DNA of 64,000 bases, taken from positions 1,099,287-1,163,286 of the forward strand of contig NW_024104405.1 in assembly GCF_003945595.2 (NCBI RefSeq), in the 5' to 3' direction. Source of the stretch: Pipra filicauda. Lineage: Eukaryota > Chordata > Aves > Passeriformes > Pipridae. A program made the position numbers and the translations under genes. The notes beneath the pieces are model-generated. The model had not been told where the DNA came from, did not search any database, and saw only the letters and a program-made list of their open reading frames with translations. Below, piece after piece: positions 1 through 10,820 of this stretch (positions are counted from its first letter, which is position 1; the number at the start of each line of letters is the position of its first letter).

Positions 1-74
1 TCTCTTTCAGAGGCAGGGATTTCAGCAGGGAAGGCTTAGCCCAGGTAGTGCTGCCAGCACAGGGCCCTGCTGAC

Positions 75-170
75 CTCTGGGAGGTTCTTTAACCTCCCAG
101 AGCCTCCCTTTGCCATTTGATGAATGATGATGAAAACCAACCCCCAGATAATATGCTTTAAAAAGCAAAG
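75..170 (+). repeat. Possible MIR-like (tRNA-core SINE) fragment with a perfect hairpin
   Basis: From about 88 the sequence reads like the middle of a MIR element: a segment similar to TTAACCTCTCTGAGCCTC, then a TGATGATGA-like stretch, then a GATAATATG..TAAA segment. This comes from memory of the MIR core and is imperfect, so the family is only suggested. The same place holds a perfect 12-bp stem (75-86 with 91-102) closed by a 4-base loop. The stem may simply be part of the old repeat. Confidence 0.3.
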
Positions 171-3154
171 TTATTAAATACTTGGCAATTACAGGATAAA
201 GATTCTTCTGAGCCCTTCAACACGGTCTCATCTCTCAGCAGATGTTCAAAGTGCCCATTGTCCACGTTTGGTGCCCAGGCACTTTTGAAGTGACAAGTTA
301 ATTTTCCCGGGAGAACGACACCTTGTGCACATCTCCGTGTGCCCTCCTTTCCCAGACACATGGCTCTTTCTGCACTTATTCCTTCAGCACAGTGCTTGTT
401 TCTGGGTCAACCACCCATGGCAGCCTGTCTGAAACGGGAATAAAATAAAGGATTGGTGTGTTTAATTTTTTTAATGTATCGATGTTCCCTTCATTCCTCT
501 TTTTATTCTTTCCCCAATCATTCATCTTCAAGAGTCGTCTCCGACTCCACTTGCTCTTGTGCAATGCTCAAATTACCAACAGCTGATCAAACAGCAGCTC
601 CTGAGCGGTGACCCCAAATTCCTGGAGAACCACAGAAGACAGAGAAATGTGCCCTGACCTGCTTAACCCCGTCTGCCCTCCCCGGCCACACAGCCTGACC
701 TGACCCCGCTCCTTTTATTCCTCCCAACACACTTTAATAGATTCCACCAGAGGGGAGCAGTGGGGGGAGGAAGGAGCCAGTCTGCCTTCATGTCTTATTT
801 CAGGGAAGTGTTTCCTTAGCTAAACATCTCAACTCCCAGCAGTGATTTCCACACGGCTGGAATGTTACCTCCCACCTCACCACTGCAATCGCTCCTTTGC
901 CTGGTGGATGCTCAGAAATATTCCCGAGCCTCTGGCAGCAGCACCTCGGAGCAAACACAGCACACCCCTCAGCAAGGATTTCTTGGGATCACAACAAACT
1001 TCCTCGTGGTGCAGGTGAGGGTGTTTGGGAATTTTACCCATCAGTGTGGCAGAAGTGCCACTCTGGATGTGCTGGGAGGGCCCGGGGAGGTGTCAGTGTG
1101 CTGCTGCCTGATCCCCAGTGTGGTGTAATGATAAATAATCACCCAGAGCTGCAGGAGCAAACCAGCCCTGGGAGGCCAGAGCCAGGATTAGCAGTGACCA
1201 CACCTCTGGGTTTCAGCCAGTGGCTCCTCATCCCTGACTCCCTGTGCTCCTTCCAAAGCACCGAGAGCCTTCTGTCTTCCCTGGAGACCTGGATTTGCAG
1301 GCAGGCTTGGAAACTCGGAGATGTAACAGATGTCTCCCTCCCCTTTAAATCTCTGCCTTTCTCTCCACTTACATAATGCTAATTAATTTGGGCTGAAGAT
1401 AGCTGAGATCTCTGTGATTCCTTGCTTCCACAGCACACATTCCAGCCTCGCTGCTCTCATAAGCAGTCTGATCAGCACCACGCTGCACATCCCTGCCAAA
1501 TTCCCTGTGCTGTTGGAATCAAAGCCCAGGCCTCCTCTTGCCCCCAGAATATGAAATATCCCTTGCTTTGGACGGATGTAACGAAGCACAATCATTTCCA
1601 CCCAGAGGGAAATGTTGTTTTCCGGGATAATAATTCAACAGCATTTCTTGATTACTAGAAAGAAAGTATTCTGTCATCCCAAGGAGAAAGATCACACAGG
1701 AGGGAAATAAAAGCCCTGCAATGGAAGGAACCCACACCAGGGAGATCCCACACATGGAAATGCAGTCACAGGATGAAGTTCTACCAAAGGGTGGGGAGGA
1801 ACTCCTGGGGATATCAAACCTTTCACCTGAGAAAATGGGTTATCTCGTGTCACTCTGCTGATCCAGAAATCAGGATGGTTCTGTAATTTTGGCATCACAT
1901 GAGGAGAGGGAAGAGTTGGCAACACGAGGCTCTTCAGGCTCAGCAGGCGACAGCGGGGCCAGGCCTGACTGGCAAAAGGGAAGCTGGAAAATCCAGGGAC
2001 CCGGTGACCAGAGACTCCAGCACACCCAGAGGAACAAAGAATCTGAAAGAACTGGGTGCTGAAAGAATCCAGCACCCAGAGCTACAGCTGGCACTGTGAA
2101 AACTCATGGCGATTTTTAGGTTTGGGACACAAAACAGCTGTTCCAGCAGACTCAGGAGCCTGAGACCTTCTTTAGGAGTATGACCAAAAGAGTCAACCTG
2201 TAATATGATGAGTTCCAGCTCCCAAGACTTTCACAAAACTTGTCCCAACAGTTCAGTAGTGGAAGAGGAAAAAGTCGAGTCAAAGGGCTGGATCCCTGGT
2301 TTGGAAATTCCCCCACACACCCATTGGGTCTGCCTTGCAACAGTTCTAAGCCCAAGGTAATCAACAAATCCCTGTGATTAGCAAGAGTCTGGACATCTGT
2401 TTGAGTACTGAACTTGCACACTGTGCTTCCCTTTATTCTGTCCTTGCTCCGTATTAGGAGCCCTCCAAGACAGCTCGTTCTCTTTGGAAAGCACAGGGCA
2501 CAGGAATAACATCCCATTCCCAGGAGAGCAGGGCCCCATCACACCTAATGGGGATTTGGGAACACAAACACCCTCACTCTGAACATTCCCCCCTTCCTCC
2601 TCCTTCCTCAGCTTCACACCCCAGCCTCTGTGAAGAAAATTGGGAAGAGAGAGGCTGTGGGAATTTGTTCCTCAGGATATGTGTGCTGGTTTTGTCTGGG
2701 ATAAAGCCAAAGTGCCTGTACTTACTGATCCTCAGTCTCCCTCCAGGCTGTTGTTCACTCAGAGCCTCCAGACTTTTAGAATCTCCTCACAAGGGCTTGG
2801 CTCTTCCCACTAAACAGACATGGGGCTGAAATTAAAGTTATGGTGTCTGAATCATTAAATGATTTGGCCTCAAATCCCTGGAGACAACCTCCCTCTACAA
2901 GAGGCATCCAAAGCTGGCAGCCAGGCACAAAAACACCTTCCTAACAACTCAGGCAGTTTGGGACTGTTATCCTTCCTCAAAGGAGCATCATTCCCTCAGA
3001 TTCCAGCAAAGCTACTGTGGGAGAACAGAAGGATATGTTTCCCTCTCCATCATGCCTTGTTTGTACATCCAGAGAGGGCTTTACCACTGCCCTGGGGTGG
3101 GAAATGGTTGTTTTTAACAGGATGCAGCAACTGTGTAACTGAGGTAAAACTGTT
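171..3154. other. Gene-free left flank
   Basis: No gene is supported here. Open frames are short, overlap on both strands, and match no family I know. A weak exon-like piece of 99 bases ends at a CAG/GTGAGG donor at 1014-1015, but its acceptor is poor. Bases 2682-2720 resemble the start of a common avian endogenous-retrovirus LTR (TGTGCTGGTTTTG), but the similarity fades at once. The rest is unique sequence at moderate GC. Confidence 0.5.
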
Positions 3155-3490
3155 CAGGATCGTGGAATATCCTGACCGGGAAGGGACCCACAGGATCATC
3201 AGTCCAACCCCTGGCCCTGCACAGACACCTCAAGAATCCCACCCTGTCCCTCAGAGCGTTGTCCAAACCCTCCTGGAGCTCTGGCAGCCTTGGGGCTGTG
3301 CCCACTGCCCTGGGGAGCCTGGGCGGTGCCCAACCAGCCTCTGGGGGAAGGACCTTGTCCTGAGATCCAACCTGAGCCTGCCCTGACACAGCTCCAGCCA
3401 TTCCCTGGGTGCTGCCCCTGCTCACACAGAGTAGAGGTTGGAGCTGCCCCTCCTGAGAAGGATGAGTTGTCCCCTCCATGCCCTCCAGCA
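3155..3490 (-). mobile_element. CR1 non-LTR retrotransposon fragment, 3' part
   Basis: Read on the plus strand this is the reverse complement of an avian CR1 3' region. It has a GGAAGGGACCCACAGGATCATC-like 3' end, then the segments around AGAGCGTTGTCCAAAC, CTGCCCTGGGGAGCCTG and CCTGACACAGCTCCAGCC. The element is 5' truncated, as CR1 copies usually are, and has small indels that close every reverse-transcriptase frame. The right edge is approximate. Open frames on both strands here are by-products of GC-rich CR1 sequence, not genes. It lies in the same orientation as the copy at 4271 but looks like a different subfamily. Confidence 0.85.
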
Positions 3491-4270
3491 CAGTGAGAGC
3501 CGGGCACTCGGTGTACCTGGAACTGCAGAGGGAATCCCAGCAGTAAAATGTAAGAACTTCCTGCTGGAGCCTGGCCAGCCACCACACTCCTCATCTCCTG
3601 CAGCAAGTGCTAATTCCCAACGGGAGGTCAGAGCTCCAGCTGGAAGTGTCATTGGAAAGCAACGTCCCTGTGAGCAGCACAGACCCTCTGGCTGAGCAGG
3701 GAGAGCCTGTCTGCTCCCCTCACACACCTCTGTCCCCGTAACTCCCACACTGCAGCAGCACAGAATGACTCCAGATCCATCTGCACAGGCTCCTGTGGCG
3801 TTTCCCACATGGAAAAGCCTCTCAGAGCCCTGCTGGAGCAGCGTGTCAGGAGGGATGGGCTGGGCTGGTCCTCCCTGTGCACAGCAGAGGAATAATTCCA
3901 GCACAGGGCTCGGGGCGGTTCACAAAGAATCCAGGGCACAAGGCTTTGTTCAAAGGAGAAATTTCCTCCTCACCAAAGCTCATAAATATCTTTCAAACCT
4001 TAAGCAAATAAATTCGCCGTTTTTCTTGTTGCACAGAACCAGGTTTTCTCAGGGCAAAGTGACAGTGGCTCAGTTCCTACAGAAATCCAGGGTTTACCCT
4101 GTCCCAGCTCAGGGGTTCTCACTGGGGAGAGAGGAGGAGCACACCCAGCTGTCCACATGGGCACACACGGGTCACCTGCCCCTGGCCTGGGGGGCTTCTG
4201 GCACTGCAGAGCAGTTTGGATCTCTGGGATAATCCCTGCACACATTGAGGTGTCCTTGTTATCCCCCAGG
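3491..4270. other. Unique spacer between two CR1 copies
   Basis: I see no gene, RNA or clear repeat in this 780-base stretch. Several frames are open for 100-160 codons, but they overlap one another on both strands and their translations look like no known family. Confidence 0.4.
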
Positions 4271-4803
4271 AGAGTCACAGGTTTGGGAGGGACCTTAAAG
4301 CTCATCCCATTCCACCCCCCTGCCATGGGCAGGGACACCTTCCACTAGCCCAGGTTGCTCCAAGTTTATTCAACCTGACCTTGGACACTTCCAGGGATCC
4401 AGGGGCAGCCACAGCCTCTCTGGGCAACCTGTGCCAGGGCCTCACCATCCTCACAGCCAACAATTCCTTCCCAATCTCCCATCTCTCCCTGCCCTCTGGC
4501 AGTGGGAAGCCATTCCCTGTGTCCTGTCCCTCCATCCCTTGTCCCCAGTCCCTCTCCAGCTCTCCTGGAGCCCCTTTAGGCCCTGCAAGGGGCTCTCAGC
4601 TCTCCCTGGAGCCTTCTCTTGTCCAGGGGAACCCCCCCAGCTCTCCCAGCCTGGCTCCAGAGCAGAGGGGCTCCAGCCCTGGCAGCATCTCCGGGGCCTC
4701 CTCTGGACTCTCTCCAGCAGCTCCACGTCCTCCCTGTGCTGTTCCCAGGGCTGGACACTGTTCCCACTGGGGTCTCACCTGAGAGGGGCAGAGGAGGAGG
4801 TAC
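4271..4803 (-). mobile_element. CR1 non-LTR retrotransposon fragment, about 530 bp
   Basis: This is the reverse complement of a CR1 3' region. Recognisable blocks are GGGACCTTAAAGCTCATCCC near the 3' end, CCTGCCATGGGCAGGGACAC, CCAGGTTGCTCCAAG, CTCTGGGCAACCTGTGCCAG and, toward the 5' side, CTCCAGCAGCTCCACGTCC and GGTCTCACCTGAG. The copy is 5' truncated and no intact protein remains. Its GC content is higher than the textbook CR1 consensus, which suits a GC-rich location or a GC-rich subfamily. Edges are accurate to perhaps 10 bases. Confidence 0.9.
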
Positions 4804-5331
4804 CAAAGCTCCTCAGCAATAACCCAACAGCTGTTTTCACCAAGGCATTGACAGACACACAGGACATTCCCAGGTCCATCCAGGAAGGATGAACTGGAGC
4901 TGGAGCCCACCCTGGCTCCCACAGCAGCCTCCAGACCATCCTTCTCCCAGTTTCCCACAAAACACTCACTGTAGGCTCACAAAATAAATTTTAAAAAAAA
5001 TGAATAATTAAAAAGCAAACTGTGTCTTGGAGTTTAACAGCTACAAGGGAGAACGTTCAGCCACAAAAGGTATGGTTTTAATAATTAATCTGTACTGCTT
5101 TATTTAGCACAGCAGCAACTGCCTTAGATCAGAATTAAAGCCTTGTAAACGAGTGCCTTGAAAATGGCCACTCCAGAAAGTGGGATAAAAACTTAGTCAC
5201 AAAGAGAAGGGGGGAAAAAAAGAGTTCTACTAAAGCCAAACATGAGTAGAACTGGGAAAAGGCTTAAAAAAAAAAGAAAAAAAAAACCAAACAAAAAACC
5301 ACACATGAAAATTTTCTTCTTGTTTTCACAG
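4804..5331. other. AT-rich spacer with an A-rich run
   Basis: Low-complexity A-rich sequence lies at about 4986-5016 and 5263-5302. The remainder is unique. The last 20 bases (5312-5331) are pyrimidine-rich and end in CAG, which forms the splice-acceptor candidate described in the next entry. Confidence 0.5.
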
Positions 5332-5570
5332 AGTGGATGAGACCCTCATGGATTTATCCATCACTCTGCTGGAATGTCATTCCCAGCTGGAGAAAAAGCA
5401 GCTCTCTGGGCTGGAAGGAGAGGAGGCAGCAGAATGTCCCTCACTGCAGGAAGCTGAAGGGAGGAGAGAGGGGCAGAGCACACAATAAATAGCACTAGAA
5501 AGAGGAAGAAAACTTATTTTTCTTGATGACTTCCCAGTGCATTAATAAAACCTGCTTACTTTGTTTGCTC
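5332..5570 (+). CDS. Candidate 3'-terminal exon (unknown protein)
   Basis: A pyrimidine tract ending TTTTCACAG precedes 5332. After one base (A) the frame is open for 51 codons, 5333 to the TAA at 5486-5488. The peptide starts VDETLMDLSITLLECHSQLE and becomes rich in Glu, Gln and Gly, with a helical, coiled-coil-like look. One AATAAA overlaps the stop (5484-5489) and another lies at 5544-5549, followed by a T/G-rich stretch, as expected for cleavage and polyadenylation. I do not recognise the protein. No matching upstream exon was found within the window, so the rest of such a gene would lie to the left or in missed exons. A chance arrangement is quite possible. The end coordinate assumes cleavage about 20 bases after the second signal. 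Confidence 0.3.
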
Positions 5571-6587
5571 CTTGGACGTGTTTTGCAAACTCAGTCACCA
5601 CAACACTGGAAAACACGGCAAAAAACACACTAATCCTGATTTCCACCTCCCTTACCCTGAACTACAGGAGTGTAAAGGAGAGGGAAACAGAATTAACTAC
5701 ATATTTGTAGCAATAATTTCATTTTCATAACAATTTGCAGCATGGCTAGAAATTTTCAGTGTTTATTTGGGTGTAATGTACCTTTTTTTAGTTCCCAAGG
5801 CTGGGCCTGGAAGCACAACAACCTTCTGGTTTCAAGAATTGCTGCAGAACTTCTCCAAAACGCTTCTCCTCTGCAGCCTGTGCAACACCAACACGGAAAA
5901 TACAGCCTGTGAGCCCCCCAAAATTAAAAAGAAAGACCAAAAATGTAAATGTGCTGCCAGGAATCACTCACCTCGGATCAACTCTCCCCCTCCTGAGCTT
6001 GGAAATCACTGCTGAGCTTCACCTGGGAGGGTGTTCAGGCAGGAGTGGAGTCAGGGTGGGGTTTAAGCCCAGCCTAAGGACACCGTTCTCAAGCTGTAGT
6101 TTAACTCAAGCATCCATTGAAACAGTTTTATGGTACTTTTTGAGTAATTTTATTTGCTTAACCAATCTCCAGAACCTTATTTCGAGATGTCTTTTTCCCC
6201 CCCCCTACATTTTCAATTATCGTGTAGCCATCGCTGCACATCATTTGCTGCACTCTCAAAACCAATTCCAAAGTCAATATAGATGGTAATCAAGTGGAAA
6301 TAAAAATACTGAAAAAATAAAGATATATCCCCCCCCGACAGAGGAAAACTGAAGGCCCATAACTGTGTTGCTGCCTTAATGTTAAAATAAAATAAAATTG
6401 CCTATTTCCCCCCTCTTGCTCTTCCTCAAGAGGAGCTGATGCAAAAGGCACGTTGTAAATCAAGCCCAGGCTGCACGTGGGAGAGGTGGGACTGGAAAAA
6501 ACAAGGATATCCCAGCCTCAGATGGAGGGGTAAAAGCAGAGGGTGCTTGAGAACCACGAGGTGGGGTTGTGAGGAATGAAATATTTT
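5571..6587. other. Gene-free AT-rich stretch
   Basis: Unique sequence with short C runs (about 6197 and 6330) and A-rich patches. No gene or known repeat was recognised. Two overlapping open frames of 82 and 126 codons between 5767 and 6289 have no family resemblance and no convincing splice context. Confidence 0.4.
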
Positions 6588-7083
6588 GTGCAGGACTGTA
6601 AGGATTAGAAGGAATTAAATATTTTGTGCAGGATTGCAGGGATTAGAAGGAATGGAATATTTGTGCAGGATTGCAGGGATTATAAAAAATTAAATATTTG
6701 TGCAGGATTGCAGGGATTATAAAAAATTAAATATTTGTGCAGGATTGCAGGGGTTATAAGGAATTAAATAGGTGTGCAGGACTGCAGAGATTAGAAGGAA
6801 TTAAATATTGTGTGCAGGATTAGAAGGAATGAAACATTGTGTGCAAGATTAGAAGGGATTATAAGGAATGAAATAGGTGTGCAGGATTGCAGGGATTAGA
6901 AGGAATGGAATATTGTGTGCAGAACTGCAGGGATTAGAAGGAATTAAATGTTTTGTGCAGGATTGCAGGGATTAGAAGGAATTAAATATTGTGTGCAGGA
7001 CTGCAGGAATTATAAGGAATGAAGTAGATGTGCAGGACTGCAGGGATTAGAGGGAATTAAATATTGTGTGCAGGACTGCAGGA
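6588..7083 (+). repeat. Minisatellite, 37-38-bp unit, about 14 copies
   Basis: Units begin with GTGCAGGA and continue as GCAGGGATTAGAAGGAATTAAATATT. Unit starts are at 6588, 6626, 6663, 6700, 6737, 6774, 6812, 6841, 6878, 6917, 6955, 6993, 7030 and 7068. Spacing is 37-39 bases except for one 29-base unit at 6812 that has lost part of its middle. Variants (TTAGAAGG, TATAAAAA and TATAAGG; AAATATT and AAATAGG) are shared by neighbouring units, which points to local unequal exchange or slippage. It encodes nothing evident. Confidence 0.95.
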
Positions 7084-7843
7084 AGCATTGCATGGAGGAT
7101 TAATGCTGGAGAAGGCAGAATTCCAGAGCTCCAGATCCAGCAGGGAACACTGAGTGGGATATTCCCAATCTTTCCCTCGGACTGGTCCCCTCCTTTGGGG
7201 CAGCTGTAGAAGAAGAGGCAGCGCTGGTTGCAAAGGGGAGGAGTTTTCCTCATGAGATAATTCTGCTCATGAGAAATAAATTAGAACCATTTGGAAAATA
7301 GGGTGTGTAAGTTATTACTGCCCCAGGGCAGCAGGAAATTATGAGAATAACAGTGTGTGCCTGTCTTTGGCTATTATTTACCTTGGCATCCATAAGCCAT
7401 GTGGAGTTGCCAGAGCAACTTCCACACCACACAAAAGCTCCATGTGCGTTGTTTCCCCCTCACAGACAGAGATCCCCCCAAAAAATTGGGATAACAGGGT
7501 GATTTTGATAAGGAATCCTGGAAGTAGCAGCCTCGGGACGAATCTCCATCTTTTTCTGGAGTAAATAAATAACTCCTTTGGCTGAAAAAATGTTCATTTC
7601 TGCCCCAATCCTGAATACTACAGGTGCCTTTAGGTGGAGTCTGAGCATTATCACACATTCTTAACACATCTTTTCCAGCAGTTCTTGTCACAGGTGAATC
7701 CTGCACTGGATGTGAACCCTCAGTAAATCCAATTTCAGCTCAGACTTCCCCTCCATCCTCTGTTTCCAGCCAGCGATGACCCAAACATTTGCAAAGTCTA
7801 AACCAGAAAAGACACTGAAAACCATAAAAAGAGGGGAAAACCA
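7084..7843. other. Unique spacer
   Basis: No gene, RNA or repeat recognised. The open frames on the minus strand are short and overlapping. Confidence 0.4.
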
Positions 7844-7984
7844 GAACAGGGAGAAAAGCACAAAAAACCAAATCAAACCAAACCAACAAAAAAAAAACCC
7901 AAACCAAAACCCAAAAGCATAATAATTTCATTAATCCCCGGGGGGGGTTTTATTTTGTTTTATAAATGTCCTTGCCATTATCCA
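7844..7984 (+). repeat. Dispersed direct duplication, copy 1
   Basis: This copy runs from GAACAGGGAGAAAAGCAC through an AAACC-rich core, then TTTCATTAATCC, a G run, TTTTATTTTGTTTTATAAAT and GTCCTTGCCATTATCCAG. The same series of words recurs 1.6 kb downstream at 9438-9590. The two differ mainly in the length of the A/C and G/T homopolymer parts and by a few substitutions. I do not recognise it as part of a named repeat family. Confidence 0.85.
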
Positions 7985-9437
7985 GGGGCAGAACTGACCT
8001 GGGCACCCCTGATTTACACTGCACTGAGGCACCAAAGGGCCTGGCACCTTCTCTTAAAGGTCTCACGTGGTTATTAATTTAATCCAGGAACCAGAGGGCT
8101 CAAAACTTGATTCATTTTTTATTAATTTATTTTGAATATTTCCAGGCAGGTAAAACGTTATGATTTAGACAGGATTCCCAAATTTACAAGATACACACAC
8201 ACACTTTATAGTTTGGAATACACAACTGGGGATCTTGAGGGTGCTCCTGCAGCTGCTTCTGCAGGACAAAGCCACTCTGCAGAGAAACTTTGGGCAAAAA
8301 CAGGCAAAACCAGGGACAGATGCTAAAAAATGAAGTGGGATGGAGCAGGAGCCGAGAGGAAAAAGAGACAACAAAGGCAGCTGCTGGAGATGGAGCAGAG
8401 TTTTACATCTAATAACTCTCTGGGGGTGTGAGGTGGTCGAGGGGAGGAAAATGCCCTGAGCTGTGAGTGGTTTATGGCCGAGGACTGAGCATCCAACAAT
8501 ATCCAGCAATATCCAACAATGGCCAGGGGTGTATCCTGCAGTGCCACAGGACACCCACAATTCCAGGGCTGCAGCTCCCTCCAAATTCCCCGAGCTGGGG
8601 GGATGCAGAGGACAAGCACACAGAGCAGATGCTGGTGAGAGAGGGGCAAAGGTCAGAGCTCCAAACCTGGGGTGGCAGGGAGAGGAATTCCAACCTCCCT
8701 GCACCAGGGCAGCCCGGCAAAGGGCAGATCCCAAACCCCAGCACCTCCTGGGAAACCTGCACCAGCTGGATAAAGCTGGGATGGAGCTCAAACATTTATA
8801 GGGGAAGAGATTTTTGTCTCTTTGGTATAAATTCTCAATAACACCAGGGAGCAAGGCCATCCTCAGAGTTGTATTATTCATCCTAATAAAACCACTGAGA
8901 TTCTGAGCAGCAAAAGGGACACACGAGCAGGAGTCCACGAAAGAGATAAATCGGTTTTTGCAACAATTTTTCATTAATTATTCTCGTACAAAGTTCGCTT
9001 TCCCCTGAGTCTCTGAACTTTATTCCCCATTTTGTGTCTGACCTCAGGATCTCCACGTAGTTTAGAAAAATTAGCCAGTCAGAAAGCAGATGGAGGACAT
9101 TAATACGAATAAATAACTTGGGTTTTGGTGGGGTTTTTTTTCCATTTGGGTTTTGTTTTTGTTTGTTGTGCTGTGGGGTTTTTTTGTGACTCTCCCCCGA
9201 GCATTCACCATGTGTGGTATTTGGTTTTTTTGTTTTTCTTGTTGCCCACCACAAGAGCTGTTGGATGGGGGTGAGTGCGAGTGCTTTGTCCACTCTCGAG
9301 GTTCTGTAATGAATCTCTCAGTTTTACAATGTTTTCTTAAAGCTCTTGTTTCTGTGGCCACGTGACTGTCTGGAACTTTTGTTTTAGGGGAATAAAAAGT
9401 AAGTTTCTTACATTTATTTCTTTTTTCTTGCTGTGGA
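7985..9437. other. Spacer between the duplicated copies, with a G/T-rich tract
   Basis: Holds a low-complexity GGTTTT-type tract at about 9121-9245 and a short CA run near 8191. The minus strand is open for 269 codons (8165-8974), unusually long for unique DNA. Its translation is rich in Cys, Leu, Ser and Pro, has no recognisable domain, and has no clear promoter or splice context, so I do not call a gene. Small repeats built on ATCCAACAAT or ATCCAGCAAT lie at 8490-8522. Confidence 0.4.
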
Positions 9438-9590
9438 GAACAGGGAGAAAAGCACAAAAAACTAAACCAAACCAAACCAACAAAAAAAACCCCCCAAAAA
9501 CCAAAAAACAAACCCCAAAAGAATCACAGTTTCATTAATCCCATGGGGGTTTTTTTATTTTGTTTTATAAATGTCCTTGCCATAATCCAG
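9438..9590 (+). repeat. Dispersed direct duplication, copy 2
   Basis: Second copy of the segment at 7844-7984, in the same orientation. It shares the first 24 or so bases exactly, has an expanded A/C-rich middle, and shares the closing words TTTATAAATGTCCTTGCCAT and ATCCAG. Sequence on either side is unlike that around copy 1, so the duplication ends are fairly sharp. Confidence 0.85.
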
Positions 9591-10282
9591 TTTAAAAAGT
9601 ATCACTCAGGAAGCAGATATTTGTGGAAGGACAGCACAAGATCAGAGCTCCAAACCTGAAGTGAATGTAGGTGGGCAGTTGAAGTGTAAAATAAAACCAA
9701 ATGGATATTTCACGAAACGTGCCAATGAACGGAGATGGCAACAGCAGGATTTAGTTTTCCAGGAAGGTACAAACCTCCAGGAGACAATTCTGTGAGCTGG
9801 GAGGACTTCTGGGGTGATTCTGCAGCAGCTCCAGCTCCCCTGGGAAATCCTGAGCACAAGGAGTGTCACTGAGCTCAGCTCGGGGTAACCGAGCACCCAA
9901 AAACCTTCCCTGGGGTTTGGGAGGGTGTAAATTGGGCACCACAAAGGTGACCTCAAACATCCTTGAAGTCCTTGAAAAGAGGGAGGATCCCTTTCCTGGT
10001 GGCCTGGGCTCTTTGGACAAGGAAGAATTGTGGGTGGGAAGAACAGAAGGGAGATGGCACAGGCACCTCTGTCCTTGCCCGGGGCTGGGACAGAGCGTGT
10101 CTGCTGCAGGTGAGCCAGTCTGTGACTGTGGTTCCTCCTTTATGAGGTGAAGATGGTAAATGTTGACTTCACGGGATTCCCAGCACATTCCCAGAGCAGT
10201 TCTGAGATCTTCCCGGAAGGATATTCCAGCCCTGAGACTGCAGCCCCCCTGTCTCCCTTCCCAGAGAGGCTGATTTCAGCCC
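9591..10282. other. Unique spacer before a CR1
   Basis: No supported gene. A 16-base word, TCAGAGCTCCAAACCT, at about 9641 also occurs near 8655. This may be a remnant of a larger duplication in this neighbourhood or coincidence. Open frames on both strands lack family resemblance. Confidence 0.35.
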
Positions 10283-10820
10283 TGCTGTGTCCCAGCCCCA
10301 GGGCAGGGCCCGTCCCTGTGCTGGCACTGCTGGGGCACCTCCAGCCCTGGGGGCACTTCTGGGACCCTCAGACAAGAGACACTGAGGGGCTGGAGCGTGT
10401 GCAGGGAAGGGAACGGAGCTGGGAAGGGGCTGGAGCAGCAGGAGGGGCTGAGGGAGCTGGGGGGGCTCAGCCTGGAGAAAAGGAGGCTCAGGGGGGACCT
10501 TCTGGCTCTGCAACTCCCTGACAGGAGGGGGGAGCCGGGGGGGGTCGGGCTCTGCTCCCAGGGAACAAGGGACAGGAGGAGAGGGAACGGCCTCCAGCTG
10601 TGCCAGGGGAGGTTTAGACTGGATATTAGGGATAATTCCTTCCTGGAAAGGGCTGCCCAGCCCTGGCACAGCTGCCCAGGGCAGGGGTGGAGTCCCCATC
10701 CCTGGGGGGATTTAAAACCACGTGGCTGTGGCACTTGGGGACGTGGGTCAGTGGTGGCCTTGGCAGCGCCGAGGGACGGTTGGACTCCAAGGTCTTTTCC
10801 ATCTTTGATTATTCCATGAG
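10283..10820 (+). mobile_element. CR1 non-LTR retrotransposon fragment, about 540 bp
   Basis: Sense-strand CR1 running from the end of the reverse-transcriptase region to near the 3' end. Blocks in order are GCACTGCTGGGGCACCTCCA, GAGGGGCTGGAGCGTGTGCA, GCTCAGCCTGGAGAAAAGGA, CTCCCTGACAGGAGG, GGGAGGTTTAGACTGGATATT-like sequence, CATCCCTGGGGGGATT and GACGGTTGGACTCCAAGGTC. The extreme 3' repeats are degenerate (GATTATTCCATGAG). The 5' end is truncated and the frame is broken by small indels. A 286-codon open frame on the opposite strand (10276-11136) is a by-product of this GC-rich copy. Confidence 0.9.

Noticed and set aside
1..36. Acceptor-like TCTCTTTCAG at the very start, with a possible donor near 45
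   Set aside because: The upstream context is outside the window, and the donor (CAG/GTAGTG) is poor.
862..1014. Exon-like segment ending at CAG/GTGAGG
   Set aside because: The donor is fair but the acceptor before it has a weak pyrimidine tract, and the peptide is not recognisable.
2682..2720. Start of an avian endogenous-retrovirus LTR
   Set aside because: Only about 25 bases resemble the known LTR start. No rest of an LTR, no second LTR and no viral genes follow.
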